Positions 24,279 through 32,647 of a stretch of 37,619 nt of DNA are shown here, one piece after another. Under the pieces are notes generated by a model. It was not told the DNA's origin. It ran no database searches and worked only from the letters and a program-made list of their open reading frames with translations. The translations under genes and the position numbers were made by a program. The DNA is from Acidobacteriaceae bacterium (GTDB lineage: Bacteria; Acidobacteriota; Terriglobia; Terriglobales; Acidobacteriaceae), in assembly GCA_031296355.1 (NCBI GenBank), contig JARLFX010000106.1, forward strand, positions 1 to 37,619, read 5' to 3'. The stretch's first letter is position 1; each line of letters starts with the position of its first letter.

Positions 24279-26105
24279 TTATTGTGCCGCGACCCGGTAA
24301 ACCGTCAGGCCCTGCCACGGGTATACGAACATCTGTTTGCGAGCGCGCCCCATGAGCACCTGGTCCAGGCTGCTGACCTCTGCGGTGCGCACCACCAGGA
24401 TGTGTTCCTGCGGTGGAATGCCGCTCAGCTCGTAGTTCACCATGGGCCGGTTCAGATAGAAGGCAAGACCATACTCCATATCCCGGCGCACGTTGTAGAC
24501 CGCCACGGTGTGCACGTCGGGAGCGTCCTTCGTGAGCATCCGGGCCAGGGGACGGGCGGAGTAATTCTCATCCAGCAGTGGGCCATTCTGCAGGGCAAAT
24601 CTGTGGCCGAACACCTGGAAATGCACATTGCTCATCAGGAACAGGATGGAAGCTGCTACGGCGATGCAGGTCGCCATCCGCACCTTGCCTGCCCCACCCT
24701 TTGCCACCGTCACCAGCATGCCAGCCACGAACAGGCCTGCGATGATCGCCGCCAGCAGCACGGCGCGCGTCGGCAGCCAGATGCGCTCCACCACCATGTA
24801 TGTGGGGCAGAGCAGGATGACGAAGGTGATAAAGCCGACGGTGCAGGCATGCGCCCAGAGCAGCCAGCGTGGCATGCCCCTCTCGCGGATGCGGTACAGG
24901 TAGTCGCCCGTCAGAATGGTGATCGGCGGCAGCGAAGGCAGGATGTAGCCCGGTAGCTTCGACCCGGAGAACGAGAAGAACACAATGGGGAAGATCGCCC
25001 ACAGCACCAGGAATTCAGGGAACGCATCGCCCGCGCGCTGATAGCCGAGATAGCGTTGCGGATGCGAACGGACCTTCCATTCCGTAATGGAAATCTGCAA
25101 CGCATCCACCAGTGCGCGGATGGCAAACACCGTCCACGGCATCAGCGCCAGCACCAGCACCACCAGGTAGTAGTACCGTGGCTGATGATGCATGTAGCGG
25201 TTGGTGCCGAAGCGTTCCAGGTTGTGCTCCAGAAAGAACTCGCGCACAAACGTCGGATTCTTGCGTTGCACCGCGATGTACCACGGCAGCACCATGGCGA
25301 AGAACAGCGCAATGCCCGGCAGCCATATCGTCCGTCGCAGCAAAGACCACTCCCGTCGCAGTGCAATGAACAGGAAGATGATGGCGCCGGCCATGAATGG
25401 CGCTACCGGGCCTTTGGCCAGCGTCGCTGCGCCCACAAAAAAGTAGAGGTCAAACAGCCAGAACTTCTTGCCCGTCTCATACCACGCATACCATCCCAGC
25501 ATGCCGATGCAGAACGGCGCAGCCAGTTGCATGTCAGTAGAAGCGCCGCGTGAGAATCCGATAATACCCGCGCACGAAGCCGTAATCAGCGCCGCGTCCA
25601 GATGCCCGCCCGGGCGGAATCGTCGCATATGCAGGAAGATCAGGATGATGAGAAATCCGGCGCCGGTAGCCGAAGGCAGTCGGGCAGACCAGTCCGCCAC
25701 GCCAAATTCGCGGAAGAAGCCCATGGCGCGCCAATAGTAGAGCGCAGGCTTTTCCAGCCATGGCTGGCCATACAGAATCGGGGTAACGGTGCCTGCCAGC
25801 AGGCAGTGATAGCTGGCGTTGATCGCCGTGGGTGTCAGGTTGCGCGGCACAATCTCGGCATGCAGCGCATCGCATTCGCGATTGTGCGTGGCCAGCATCT
25901 CGCGCGCGATCTGCGCATAACGCGGCTCATCTGCGCCGACCAGCCCCAACTGCGCGCCGCCAAAGAGCGGAACCAGCCCATAGAGCAGAAAGAACGTGGT
26001 CAGCACGACCAGAACCAGCATCTCCCACACTGCTGCGGGTGAAAATCTTTCCCGCAGCGAAGCGAAGAATGCGTGCCGTCGATTGCTGTTCGGTGATGTG
26101 CTCAC
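24279..26105 (-). CDS. ArnT-like glycosyltransferase, family 39 (GT39/GT83)
   Basis: 608 residues from GTG 26105. Integral membrane glycosyltransferase with about eleven hydrophobic helices, using a polyprenyl-phosphate-linked sugar on the periplasmic face. The first loop carries GADEPRYAQIAREM (Asp59/Glu60 by this numbering), the divalent-metal and catalytic motif of the family. A soluble C-terminal part of about 100 residues follows. The frame also opens at a TTG at 26138; neither start has a strong ribosome site and GTG is preferred. Acceptor (lipid A, protein or glycan) cannot be told. Confidence 0.85.
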   Translation of the reverse strand: MSTSPNSNRRHAFFASLRERFSPAAVWEMLVLVVLTTFFLLYGLVPLFGGAQLGLVGADEPRYAQIAREMLATHNRECDALHAEIVPRNLTPTAINASYHCLLAGTVTPILYGQPWLEKPALYYWRAMGFFREFGVADWSARLPSATGAGFLIILIFLHMRRFRPGGHLDAALITASCAGIIGFSRGASTDMQLAAPFCIGMLGWYAWYETGKKFWLFDLYFFVGAATLAKGPVAPFMAGAIIFLFIALRREWSLLRRTIWLPGIALFFAMVLPWYIAVQRKNPTFVREFFLEHNLERFGTNRYMHHQPRYYYLVVLVLALMPWTVFAIRALVDALQISITEWKVRSHPQRYLGYQRAGDAFPEFLVLWAIFPIVFFSFSGSKLPGYILPSLPPITILTGDYLYRIRERGMPRWLLWAHACTVGFITFVILLCPTYMVVERIWLPTRAVLLAAIIAGLFVAGMLVTVAKGGAGKVRMATCIAVAASILFLMSNVHFQVFGHRFALQNGPLLDENYSARPLARMLTKDAPDVHTVAVYNVRRDMEYGLAFYLNRPMVNYELSGIPPQEHILVVRTAEVSSLDQVLMGRARKQMFVYPWQGLTVYRVAAQ

Positions 26106-26302
26106 GTAAGAATCATCTCGTTGCTCGCGGATGGCCAACAGGCGGCGGAATATCCGATGTCATTGATCTGTACAAGGTTAACAGAAAATCGCCCCATGCT
26201 CGCACCGGATCAGCGCATGAATCGCCGGAAAACGCGCAGCTCGTCCACGATACATTGACCCAGTTAGGAATTGAAAGCACGGTATTTAAGCCGAAGCAGT
26301 AT

Positions 26303-26713
26303 CTAGTTCTTCGATGCGGCAGCATCTGCCACGCTTGCCTTGGCGGCCAGCTTTTCGGTGCGCTTCTTCACCCGGCCCAGCAGCTCATCCATGCGCGATT
26401 CGATCTTCGCCGAACGGTCGATCTGGAAGCTGATATCGGGCACATGGCGCACGCCCATGCGTTCCAGCAGCGTGTGCTTGATGAAGCCGCGCGCGGCCAT
26501 CAAACCAGCCAGCGTGTCTTCCTCTTCTTTTTCCCCGCCGTTCACCTGGATAAAGATGCGAGCCGATTTGCCGCCCGGCGCCAGCGCTACCTCTGACACG
26601 TAGCAGGGAGCGATGCGCGGGTCAGAGAGTTCGCCCTCAAGCATGGCGCCGATCTCTTCTGCGAAGGTTCGGGCCACACGGTTGCGATGATATGTACGCC
26701 CACGCTGTTCCAT
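26303..26713 (-). CDS. rbfA: 30S ribosome-binding factor A
   Basis: 136-residue KH-like protein needed for late 16S rRNA maturation and cold growth. Motifs: RVARTFAEEIGAMLEGELSDPRI (10-32), the VSEVALAPGGKSARIFI strand pair and MGVRHVPDISFQIDRSAKIESRMDELL (84-110). The tail is Lys/Ala-rich. It follows DUF503, DUF167 and yggS genes in one compact minus-strand cluster instead of the more common nusA-infB neighbourhood. Confidence 0.94.
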   Translation of the reverse strand: MEQRGRTYHRNRVARTFAEEIGAMLEGELSDPRIAPCYVSEVALAPGGKSARIFIQVNGGEKEEEDTLAGLMAARGFIKHTLLERMGVRHVPDISFQIDRSAKIESRMDELLGRVKKRTEKLAAKASVADAAASKN

Positions 26714-26746
26714 CTCTCTAGTGTAAATGTTTCGTGAACCCGCTGC

Positions 26747-27052
26747 TCAGTCTGTTTCGCCCTCGGCAAACGACCAGAAACAGTCCAGAATCTCCGCTCC
26801 CAGCCCTACGCACAGGCCTCGCGCCGCCTTTTCCATCAGTTCCATCTGCCCGGCCAGATAGTCTCGCGAGCCGGAGATGGCGGCCACGCCGAGCGTCGCC
26901 CGGTTCCATAGCGCCGCGTCATCCAGTTCGCTTACCGATACGTTGAACCCGTGGCGCAGTTTTTCCTTGAGCGAACGGACCACCTGCCGCCGGTCCTTCA
27001 GCGACGTGGCGTGCTCAATCGCGAGTTCCAGAGTCAGTATGGCAACCGGCAT
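26747..27052 (-). CDS. DUF503 family protein
   Basis: 101-residue member of the DUF503 (YlxP-like) family: a ferredoxin-like fold of unknown function usually encoded next to rbfA or infB, as here. Visible signature: AILTLELAIEHATSLKDRRQVVRSLKEKLRHGFNVSVSELD, then the helix and a final strand. It starts 3 bp after the stop of the DUF167 gene and precedes rbfA by 33 bp, so it is likely co-transcribed with both. A ribosome or tRNA-linked role is inferred from context. Confidence 0.92.
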   Translation of the reverse strand: MPVAILTLELAIEHATSLKDRRQVVRSLKEKLRHGFNVSVSELDDAALWNRATLGVAAISGSRDYLAGQMELMEKAARGLCVGLGAEILDCFWSFAEGETD

Positions 27053-27055
27053 TTC

Positions 27056-27364
27056 CTAACCCCTAATTCCTGATCTCTCTACTGCTGCCTGCACCGTAGC
27101 GGCAGAAACACCCGCCACGCACACCCGCTTGCTGCGTGCATGTTGTCCGCTCACAATGGCGACCGCGGCCCGCGCCACGCCCAGCCACTCTGCGACGAAC
27201 TCGATCAGCGCCTCGTTCGCGCGCCCATCTACCGGCGGTGTGGAGAGAGAGACCTTCAGCGCATCCGCATGGATGCTGGTGATGCCGCTCTTCCGCGCGC
27301 CGGGGTGCACGCGCACGCTGAAGAGTGCGCCGTCTTTGCTGTCGCTTACGGGAAGCGCACTCAT
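27056..27364 (-). CDS. DUF167/YggU family protein
   Basis: 102-residue DUF167 (YggU) family protein. Motifs: VRVHPGARKSGITSI (18-32), DALKVSLSTPPVDGRANEALIEFVAEWLGV (34-63) and SGQHARSKRVCVAGV (73-87). Function unknown. It overlaps the yggS stop by 4 nt (27361-27364). YggS and YggU genes are often neighbours in bacteria, which supports the call. Confidence 0.92.
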   Translation of the reverse strand: MSALPVSDSKDGALFSVRVHPGARKSGITSIHADALKVSLSTPPVDGRANEALIEFVAEWLGVARAAVAIVSGQHARSKRVCVAGVSAATVQAAVERSGIRG

Positions 27365-28071
27365 GCGCGGCCCTGTGCGGTGTAGTCGCGCGTCCCGAAG
27401 ATCGCGGTCCCGATGCGCACGCAGGTGGAGCCCTCTTCAATCGCCACAGCGAAATCATGCGACATGCCCATGGAAAGCTCCGGCAGCGGCGTCTGCGGAT
27501 GCACTGTGGCCAGCGAGTTGCGCAGCTCTCGCAACTGGCGGAAGTAGGGGCGCGCCTCCTCTGGATCATCGGAGAACGGCGGTACCGTCATCAGCCCGCG
27601 TATGTCCAGCGTGGGCAGGGAAGCGGCGGCATGCAGAATCTCGCTCACCGCGCCGGGCGCGATGCCGTGCTTGCTCTCTTCGCTGGAAAGTTTCACCTCG
27701 ATCAGCACGGAAAGCGTCTTGCCCAGCTTCAGTGCAACAGCATTCAGCCGCTCGGCAATCTTCAACGAATCGACGGCGTGGATAGCGTGGAACAGTTCCG
27801 CTGCTTTGGCCGCCTTGTTCGATTGCAGATGGCCGATCAGCGCGTAACGCGCGCCGGGCATAACGGCCAGTTCGGTGGATTTTTGCTGGAACTCCTGCAC
27901 TTTGTTCTCACCGAAAAGGCGGATACCAGCGGCATAGGCCTCCTGCAACGCGGCTGCCGGATGGGTCTTGCTGACGGCCATCAGGGCCACGTCGTGTTCG
28001 CTGCGGCTGGCACGCAGGCAGGCTTCGCCAATCGCCTGCCGCACCTGCACAATATTGTCTGCAATGGACAT
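27361..28071 (-). CDS. PLP homeostasis protein YggS
   Basis: 236-residue member of the YggS/PROSC family, a single-domain TIM-barrel protein that binds PLP and buffers the free cofactor. Lys35 in AVSKTHP is the PLP lysine; GENKVQEFQ (about 54-62), the HLQSNK segment, MSMGMSHDFAVAIEEGSTCVRIGTAIFG and the ending all match. First of a likely operon yggS-DUF167-DUF503-rbfA. A short upstream gap (88 bp) separates it from the divergent DUF486 gene. Confidence 0.94.
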   Translation of the reverse strand: MSIADNIVQVRQAIGEACLRASRSEHDVALMAVSKTHPAAALQEAYAAGIRLFGENKVQEFQQKSTELAVMPGARYALIGHLQSNKAAKAAELFHAIHAVDSLKIAERLNAVALKLGKTLSVLIEVKLSSEESKHGIAPGAVSEILHAAASLPTLDIRGLMTVPPFSDDPEEARPYFRQLRELRNSLATVHPQTPLPELSMGMSHDFAVAIEEGSTCVRIGTAIFGTRDYTAQGRA

Positions 28072-28159
28072 GACTGAAAGCCTAACGCATTGCTACCATG
28101 GTTAGGAATAACAGCCATTTTCAAGGCCAATCCCTGAAAGATTTGCATCCAAATACTCT

Positions 28160-28489
28160 ATGTGGACAGTTCTGCTACTCATTGGCTCCAACATCTTCAT
28201 GACCTTTGCCTGGTACGGGCATCTGAAGTTCAGGCAGACCTCCCTCTGGAAGGTCATCCTGATCAGCTGGGGCATCGCGCTCTTTGAATACTGCCTGCAG
28301 GTGCCGGCCAACCGCATCGGCGCACGCACCTTCTCGCCCGATCAGCTCAAGGTGATTCAGGAGGTCATTACGCTCACCGTCTTTGGCGTGTTCTCCGTCT
28401 TTTACTTTGGCGACAGGCTGCACTGGAACCACGCCGTCGCCTTTTGCTTTCTGGTCGGCGGCGCGTTTTTCATGTTCCACAAATTCTAA
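28160..28489 (+). CDS. DMT-type DUF486 small membrane protein
   Basis: 109-residue protein with four hydrophobic helices, the half-size DMT/DUF486 family. Typical sequences are SNIFMTFAWYGHLK, ISWGIALFEYCLQVPANRIG and EVITLTVFGVFSVFYF. Function unproven; likely a homodimeric transporter-like protein. No ribosome site is visible before ATG 28160, so the transcript may be leaderless or the start slightly different. Confidence 0.9.
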   Translation: MWTVLLLIGSNIFMTFAWYGHLKFRQTSLWKVILISWGIALFEYCLQVPANRIGARTFSPDQLKVIQEVITLTVFGVFSVFYFGDRLHWNHAVAFCFLVGGAFFMFHKF

Positions 28490-28530
28490 GAGGCTGGTGA
28501 AGGTAATTAGTCCTGGTTTCTGATGGGCTC

Positions 28531-29496
28531 TCAGTGCCCGTGCTCCTCAAGATACTTCTCCACCTCAAGCGCCGCCATGCAGCCGGTGCCTGCAGCCGTA
28601 ATCGCCTGCCGGTAGCGCCGGTCCTGCACATCGCCACACGCAAACACCGACGGCAATACTTTGCCATCCAGCGTGGTGAAGACATTGTGCTGCGTCTTGA
28701 TGTAGCCGTCCGCATCCAGATCGAGCTGGCCTTTGAACATGGTCGCGTTGGGTACATGTCCAATGCCGAGGAAGACGCCAGACAGCGGCAGAACGCTCTC
28801 CTCGCCGCTCTTGCGGTTCTTCAGCCGCAGACCCTTCACGTCCTTCTCCTCCACGCCCAGCACCTCTTCCACAGTGGTGTTGGTGATGAACTCGATGTTC
28901 GGGTGCGCCACGGCGCGGTCCAGCATGATCTTGGAGGCGCGGAAGTTCTCGCTGCGATTGATCAGCGTCACCTTCGATGCAAAGCGCGTCAGAAACAGCG
29001 CCTCTTCCATGGCCGAATCGCCCCCGCCAATCACGGCAATCTCCTTGCCGGAGAAGAAGAATCCGTCGCACGTGGCGCAGCTTGAAACGCCATGCCCGAT
29101 CAGCGCCTGTTCAGAAGGCAGTCCCAGCCAGCGCGCGCTTGCCCCGCTCGCAATGATCAGCGTCCGCGTGTAAATCACGCTGTGGTCCACATGCAACTCG
29201 ATCGGATGCGAACTCAGATTCGCGGCATGCAGATGCCCCATGCGCAGCTCCGCGCCAAAGCGCGTCGCCTGTTGCTTCATGTTCTCAATCAGCTGCGGCC
29301 CCTGCACGCCCTCTGGCCAGCCGGGAAAATTCTCTACCAGCGTGGTGATCGAGAGCTGTCCGCCGGGCTCATGGCCCTCAAGCACCAGCGGCTTCAGGTT
29401 GGCGCGCGCAGTGTAAATAGCGGCGGTCAGTCCGGCGCAGCCGGTGCCCAGAATAACAACGTCGTGGGTGGGAGTGGGGGTAGTGGTTTCTAACAT
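28531..29496 (-). CDS. trxB: Thioredoxin reductase
   Basis: 321-residue FAD/NADPH enzyme reducing thioredoxin. The N-terminal FAD motif is GTGCAGLTAAIYTARA (17-32), the redox-active pair Cys140-Cys143 is in SSCATCDGF, the NADPH motif GGGDSA follows at about 156, and the FAD-binding GDVQDRRYRQ is near the end. The frame is open to 29601 but the extra 35 residues look noncoding; ATG 29496 has GGAG at 7-nt spacing and matches the family N-terminus. Divergent to a 66-residue protein with a 103-bp gap. Confidence 0.95.
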   Translation of the reverse strand: MLETTTPTPTHDVVILGTGCAGLTAAIYTARANLKPLVLEGHEPGGQLSITTLVENFPGWPEGVQGPQLIENMKQQATRFGAELRMGHLHAANLSSHPIELHVDHSVIYTRTLIIASGASARWLGLPSEQALIGHGVSSCATCDGFFFSGKEIAVIGGGDSAMEEALFLTRFASKVTLINRSENFRASKIMLDRAVAHPNIEFITNTTVEEVLGVEEKDVKGLRLKNRKSGEESVLPLSGVFLGIGHVPNATMFKGQLDLDADGYIKTQHNVFTTLDGKVLPSVFACGDVQDRRYRQAITAAGTGCMAALEVEKYLEEHGH

Positions 29497-29599
29497 GGTC
29501 GTTCTCCATTGTAACGGCTCATAGGGCGTGCCGCCGCCACGCAGAGCTGTGGTATTGGAGTCAAAATTCCGCCAAAAGACGCAAGGGTAGAATCGAACC

Positions 29600-29800
29600 A
29601 TGGCAAATCTGACCCTGGTTTATGGCATGCGTTTACTCCCCGCAGACGAAGTCACACAGGTCGGCGAGGCACCCATCGAGCTGAAGAATGGCAATCAGGC
29701 CCACGTCACCATGCATGTGCTTGAGGGCAGCCGCGAGCAGATCGAAGCCCAGCTCCGCCACAGCATCGACGCCTTCTTCGACTTCTACCCCGAAATCTAG
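29600..29800 (+). CDS. Hypothetical protein, 66 residues
   Basis: Small soluble acidic protein. The middle strand pair (EAPIELKNGNQAHVTMHVLEGSREQIEAQLRHSIDAFFDFY) suggests a compact alpha/beta unit. Not recognised. Encoded divergently from trxB and followed 76 bp later by the type II NADH dehydrogenase. Typical base use for the window suggests it is a real gene. A role linked to trxB is only an inference from the divergent arrangement. Confidence 0.6.
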   Translation: MANLTLVYGMRLLPADEVTQVGEAPIELKNGNQAHVTMHVLEGSREQIEAQLRHSIDAFFDFYPEI

Positions 29801-29876
29801 GCATCTGGCCCCGGCAAATCCTCCCGGCCTCCATCTGCATCCAATAGATGGAATCACATACAGAGGAATCCCACGC

Positions 29877-31214
29877 ATGCCCGCACCCGAGCGCAAACGT
29901 GTCGTCATCATCGGCGGAGGCTTTGCCGGCATCCACGCCGCCCTTGGCCTGAAGAATAAAGACGTCGATGTCACCATCATCGACCGCCGTAACCACCACA
30001 CCTTCCAGCCCCTGCTCTATCAGGTGGCGCTTGCCGTGCTCTCCCCGGCAGACATCGCCCAGCCCATCCGCGCCATGATGCGCGCCTACCCCAACATCGA
30101 AGTTCTCATGGACGAGGTCACCGGCTTCGACCCCGCCTCGCGCCGCATCAATCTCCGCTCCGGTGTCCAGCTCATCTACGACTATCTGATCGTCGCCACC
30201 GGCTCCACCCACTCCTACTTCGGTCATGATGAATGGGCCACGCTCGCCCCCGGCCTGAAGACCATTGAAGACGCCATCGAGATTCGCCGCCGCGTGCTGC
30301 TCGCCTTCGAGCTGGCCGAGCGGCAGATGGTAGAGACTGGCATCCACCCCGCGCTGAACTTCGTCGTCATCGGCGGCGGCCCCACCGGCGTTGAACTCGC
30401 CGGCGCCATCTCTGACATCGCCAAGCTCTACATGGCGCACGATTTTCACCACATCGATCCCGCCCGCGCCCGCGTCCTCATCCTCGAAGGCTCCCCCAGC
30501 GTACTCGCCGCCTATCCCGCGGACCTGCGTCAGAAAGCCGTAGAGCAGCTGCACGCCCTCGGTGTAGAAGTCCGCACCGGCGCTCACGTCACCGCGATCG
30601 AACCCGGCGCCGTCTACGTCGGCACGGAGAAGATCGCCGCATCCGTCACCCTGTGGGCCGCTGGCGTGCAGGCTTCGCCGCTGGGCAAGCTGCTCGGCTT
30701 TGCGACCGACCGCCGCGGCTGCGTGCTCGTCGATCTCCACCTGAACCCTCCTGGCCATCCCGAAATCTTCATCTGCGGCGACCTCGCCCACGTGGAGGAG
30801 AACGGCCACCAGGTCCCCGGCGTAGCCCAGCCCGCCATGCAGATGGGCGACCATGCCGCCCGCCTCATCCTCACCGATCTCACCGGCAAGCCGCGCACCA
30901 GCTTCCACTACTTTGACAAAGGCGACCTCGCCACCATCGGCCGCAAAGCCGCCGTCGCCCGCGTCGCCTGGCCATTCAAGGCGCACCTCAGCGGCTTCCC
31001 CGCATGGATGATCTGGCTCTTCGTGCACATCTTTTTCTTGATCGGCTTCCGCAACCGCCTCAACGTCTTCCGCGAATGGGCGTGGACCTATCTCAGCTTC
31101 AAAGACGGCGTCCGCCTCATCACCGGCTCGCAGGAGCTGACCGGCTGGAAGGACCAGCACGGCGTGGAAGTCCCCGCCGACGATGAACACTCTCCCGCAG
31201 CGCCCCACGCATAG
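29877..31214 (+). CDS. ndh: Type II NADH dehydrogenase (NDH-2)
   Basis: 445-residue flavoprotein that passes electrons from NADH to quinone without proton pumping. The FAD motif VVIIGGGFAGIHAALGL starts at residue 8; the NADH-binding VVIGGGPTGVELAG segment is near 163. ICGDLAHVEENGHQVPGVAQPAMQMG is the family quinone/FAD region, and a C-terminal hydrophobic segment (near 375-395, FPAWMIWLFVHIFFLIGFRNRL) anchors it to the membrane. The frame is open to 29688, but ATG 29877 with GAGGAA ahead is chosen. Followed by the chromate transporter gene 68 bp downstream. Confidence 0.92.
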   Translation: MPAPERKRVVIIGGGFAGIHAALGLKNKDVDVTIIDRRNHHTFQPLLYQVALAVLSPADIAQPIRAMMRAYPNIEVLMDEVTGFDPASRRINLRSGVQLIYDYLIVATGSTHSYFGHDEWATLAPGLKTIEDAIEIRRRVLLAFELAERQMVETGIHPALNFVVIGGGPTGVELAGAISDIAKLYMAHDFHHIDPARARVLILEGSPSVLAAYPADLRQKAVEQLHALGVEVRTGAHVTAIEPGAVYVGTEKIAASVTLWAAGVQASPLGKLLGFATDRRGCVLVDLHLNPPGHPEIFICGDLAHVEENGHQVPGVAQPAMQMGDHAARLILTDLTGKPRTSFHYFDKGDLATIGRKAAVARVAWPFKAHLSGFPAWMIWLFVHIFFLIGFRNRLNVFREWAWTYLSFKDGVRLITGSQELTGWKDQHGVEVPADDEHSPAAPHA

Positions 31215-31282
31215 TATCGTTCTCTCAGCATGCCGCGGCACGGCCACATGAACTGCACCTCACCCTCTTCAGCGGAGTCACG

Positions 31283-32482
31283 ATGAAATCCCGCTCCGTG
31301 GCCTCGCGGCTCGAAGTTCTGCTGGTCTTCCTTCGTCTCGGATGCACCTCCTTCGGTGGCCCCATCGCCCACCTCGGCTACTACCGCAGGGAACTCGTCG
31401 AACGCCGCCGCTGGTGCAGCGAAGGCACCTTCGCAGAGATCATCGCCATCGCCCAATCCCTGCCCGGCCCGGCCAGCAGTCAGACCGGCTTTGCCCTTGG
31501 CGTCGTGCGCGCCGGTTGGCTCGGCGGCATTGCTGCGTGGATCGGCTTCACCCTGCCCTCCGCCGCGCTCATGTTCGCCTTTGCCTACGGACACGCCTTC
31601 CTCGGTGGCAGCGCCGGCAGCGCGTTGTTGCACGCCCTGCAGATCGTCGCCGTCGCCGTGGTGGCCCAGGCCGTGCTCACCATGCAGCGTTCGCTCGCGC
31701 CCGATGCGCTGCGGCTCGCTCTTGCTGCCATCGCGGCATGCGTCGTGCTCTTTCTGCCAACGCACTTTGCCACGCTGATCGCCATCGGTCTGGGCGCGCT
31801 GATAGGCCTCGCCTTCTTCCGCAAACATCATCAGCACAGCAGCGAACCATTCGCGCTGCATCTTTCACGCAGAGCCGGCGTCGCCGCAGGCAGCGCTTTT
31901 CTTCTTCTGCTTGTGCTGTCGCAGCTGCTCGCGCACTTCACCCAGTGGCAGTCGTTGCAGGTCTTCTCCGCCTTCTACCGCAGCGGAGCGCTGGTATTCG
32001 GCGGTGGCCACGTCGTTCTGCCGCTGCTTGAAGATGCGGTCGTTGCTTCCGGCTGGGTCACCCAGCAGGCCTTTCTCGCCGGATACGGCGCGGCCCAGGC
32101 ACTCCCCGGCCCACTCTTCGCCTTCGCCGCCTATCTTGGCGCAGTGGTGCATGCGGCTTCCAGCCCGCTCCTGTATGGTCTGCTTGGATTGATCGGGATC
32201 TTCGCCCCCGGCCTGCTCGCGATGGCCGCCGTACTGCCGTTCTGGAGCGCCTTCCGGGACAATATCGCGGCTCAGGCTGCCCTGAAAGGCATCAATTCGA
32301 GCGTCGTCGGCATCCTGCTGGCCGCCTTCATCCATCCGCTGTGGAGCTTCACCATCCACCTGCCCAGCGACCTCTGCTTCGCGCTTCTGGCCTTCGCCAT
32401 GCTGGTCTTGTGGAAGCTGCCGTCGTGGATCGTCGTCATCTCCACCGTGGCCGCCTACATGCTCTTTATCCGAATCGCATGA
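31283..32482 (+). CDS. chrA: Chromate transporter ChrA family
   Basis: 399-residue inner membrane protein with two homologous CHR halves. The first starts FLRLGCTSFGGPIAHLGYYRRELVERRRW (about 18-46), the second FYRSGALVFGGGHVVLPLLE (about 232-251); about ten to twelve hydrophobic helices overall. The two-domain length (about 400) is the classical ChrA form, known for chromate efflux in exchange for or with protons. Physiological substrate here is unknown; it directly follows ndh, which may be chance. Confidence 0.92.
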   Translation: MKSRSVASRLEVLLVFLRLGCTSFGGPIAHLGYYRRELVERRRWCSEGTFAEIIAIAQSLPGPASSQTGFALGVVRAGWLGGIAAWIGFTLPSAALMFAFAYGHAFLGGSAGSALLHALQIVAVAVVAQAVLTMQRSLAPDALRLALAAIAACVVLFLPTHFATLIAIGLGALIGLAFFRKHHQHSSEPFALHLSRRAGVAAGSAFLLLLVLSQLLAHFTQWQSLQVFSAFYRSGALVFGGGHVVLPLLEDAVVASGWVTQQAFLAGYGAAQALPGPLFAFAAYLGAVVHAASSPLLYGLLGLIGIFAPGLLAMAAVLPFWSAFRDNIAAQAALKGINSSVVGILLAAFIHPLWSFTIHLPSDLCFALLAFAMLVLWKLPSWIVVISTVAAYMLFIRIA

Positions 32483-32508
32483 GACACGGCCTGAAAGTTG
32501 ACTAAAAG

Positions 32509-32589
32509 CAAACCACGGATTACACGGACCATCACGGATAAAACTATTAAAAGTTCTTATCCTCGTTCATCCGTGTAATCCGTGGTTTG
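32509..32589. repeat. Long inverted-repeat element (CCACGGATTACACGGA family)
   Basis: 20-bp perfect inverted repeat: CAAACCACGGATTACACGGA (32509-32528) and its complement (32570-32589), with an inner GGATAA/TTATCC pair (32536-32541/32557-32562). It is placed between convergent chrA and the aminopeptidase. The core words are shared with the element at 23113-23212; similar palindromes are, from memory, common between genes of Acidobacteria and Planctomycetes. It could also act as a terminator. Confidence 0.7.
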
Positions 32590-32647
32590 TCTCTCACGCC
32601 GTTAATCGCTTTGATCACTGTCATCACTGTTACGTTTTGAGTGCCAC

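Noticed and set aside
29585..29605. GGTTCGATTCTA on the minus strand, similar to a tRNA T-arm
   Set aside because: The flanking bases do not form the T-stem, and no acceptor or anticodon arms are present.
29706..31247. 513-residue open frame antisense to ndh
   Set aside because: Low-complexity Gly/Ala/Asp/Glu-rich product typical of the antisense frame of a high-GC gene; the plus-strand NDH-2 motifs are unambiguous.
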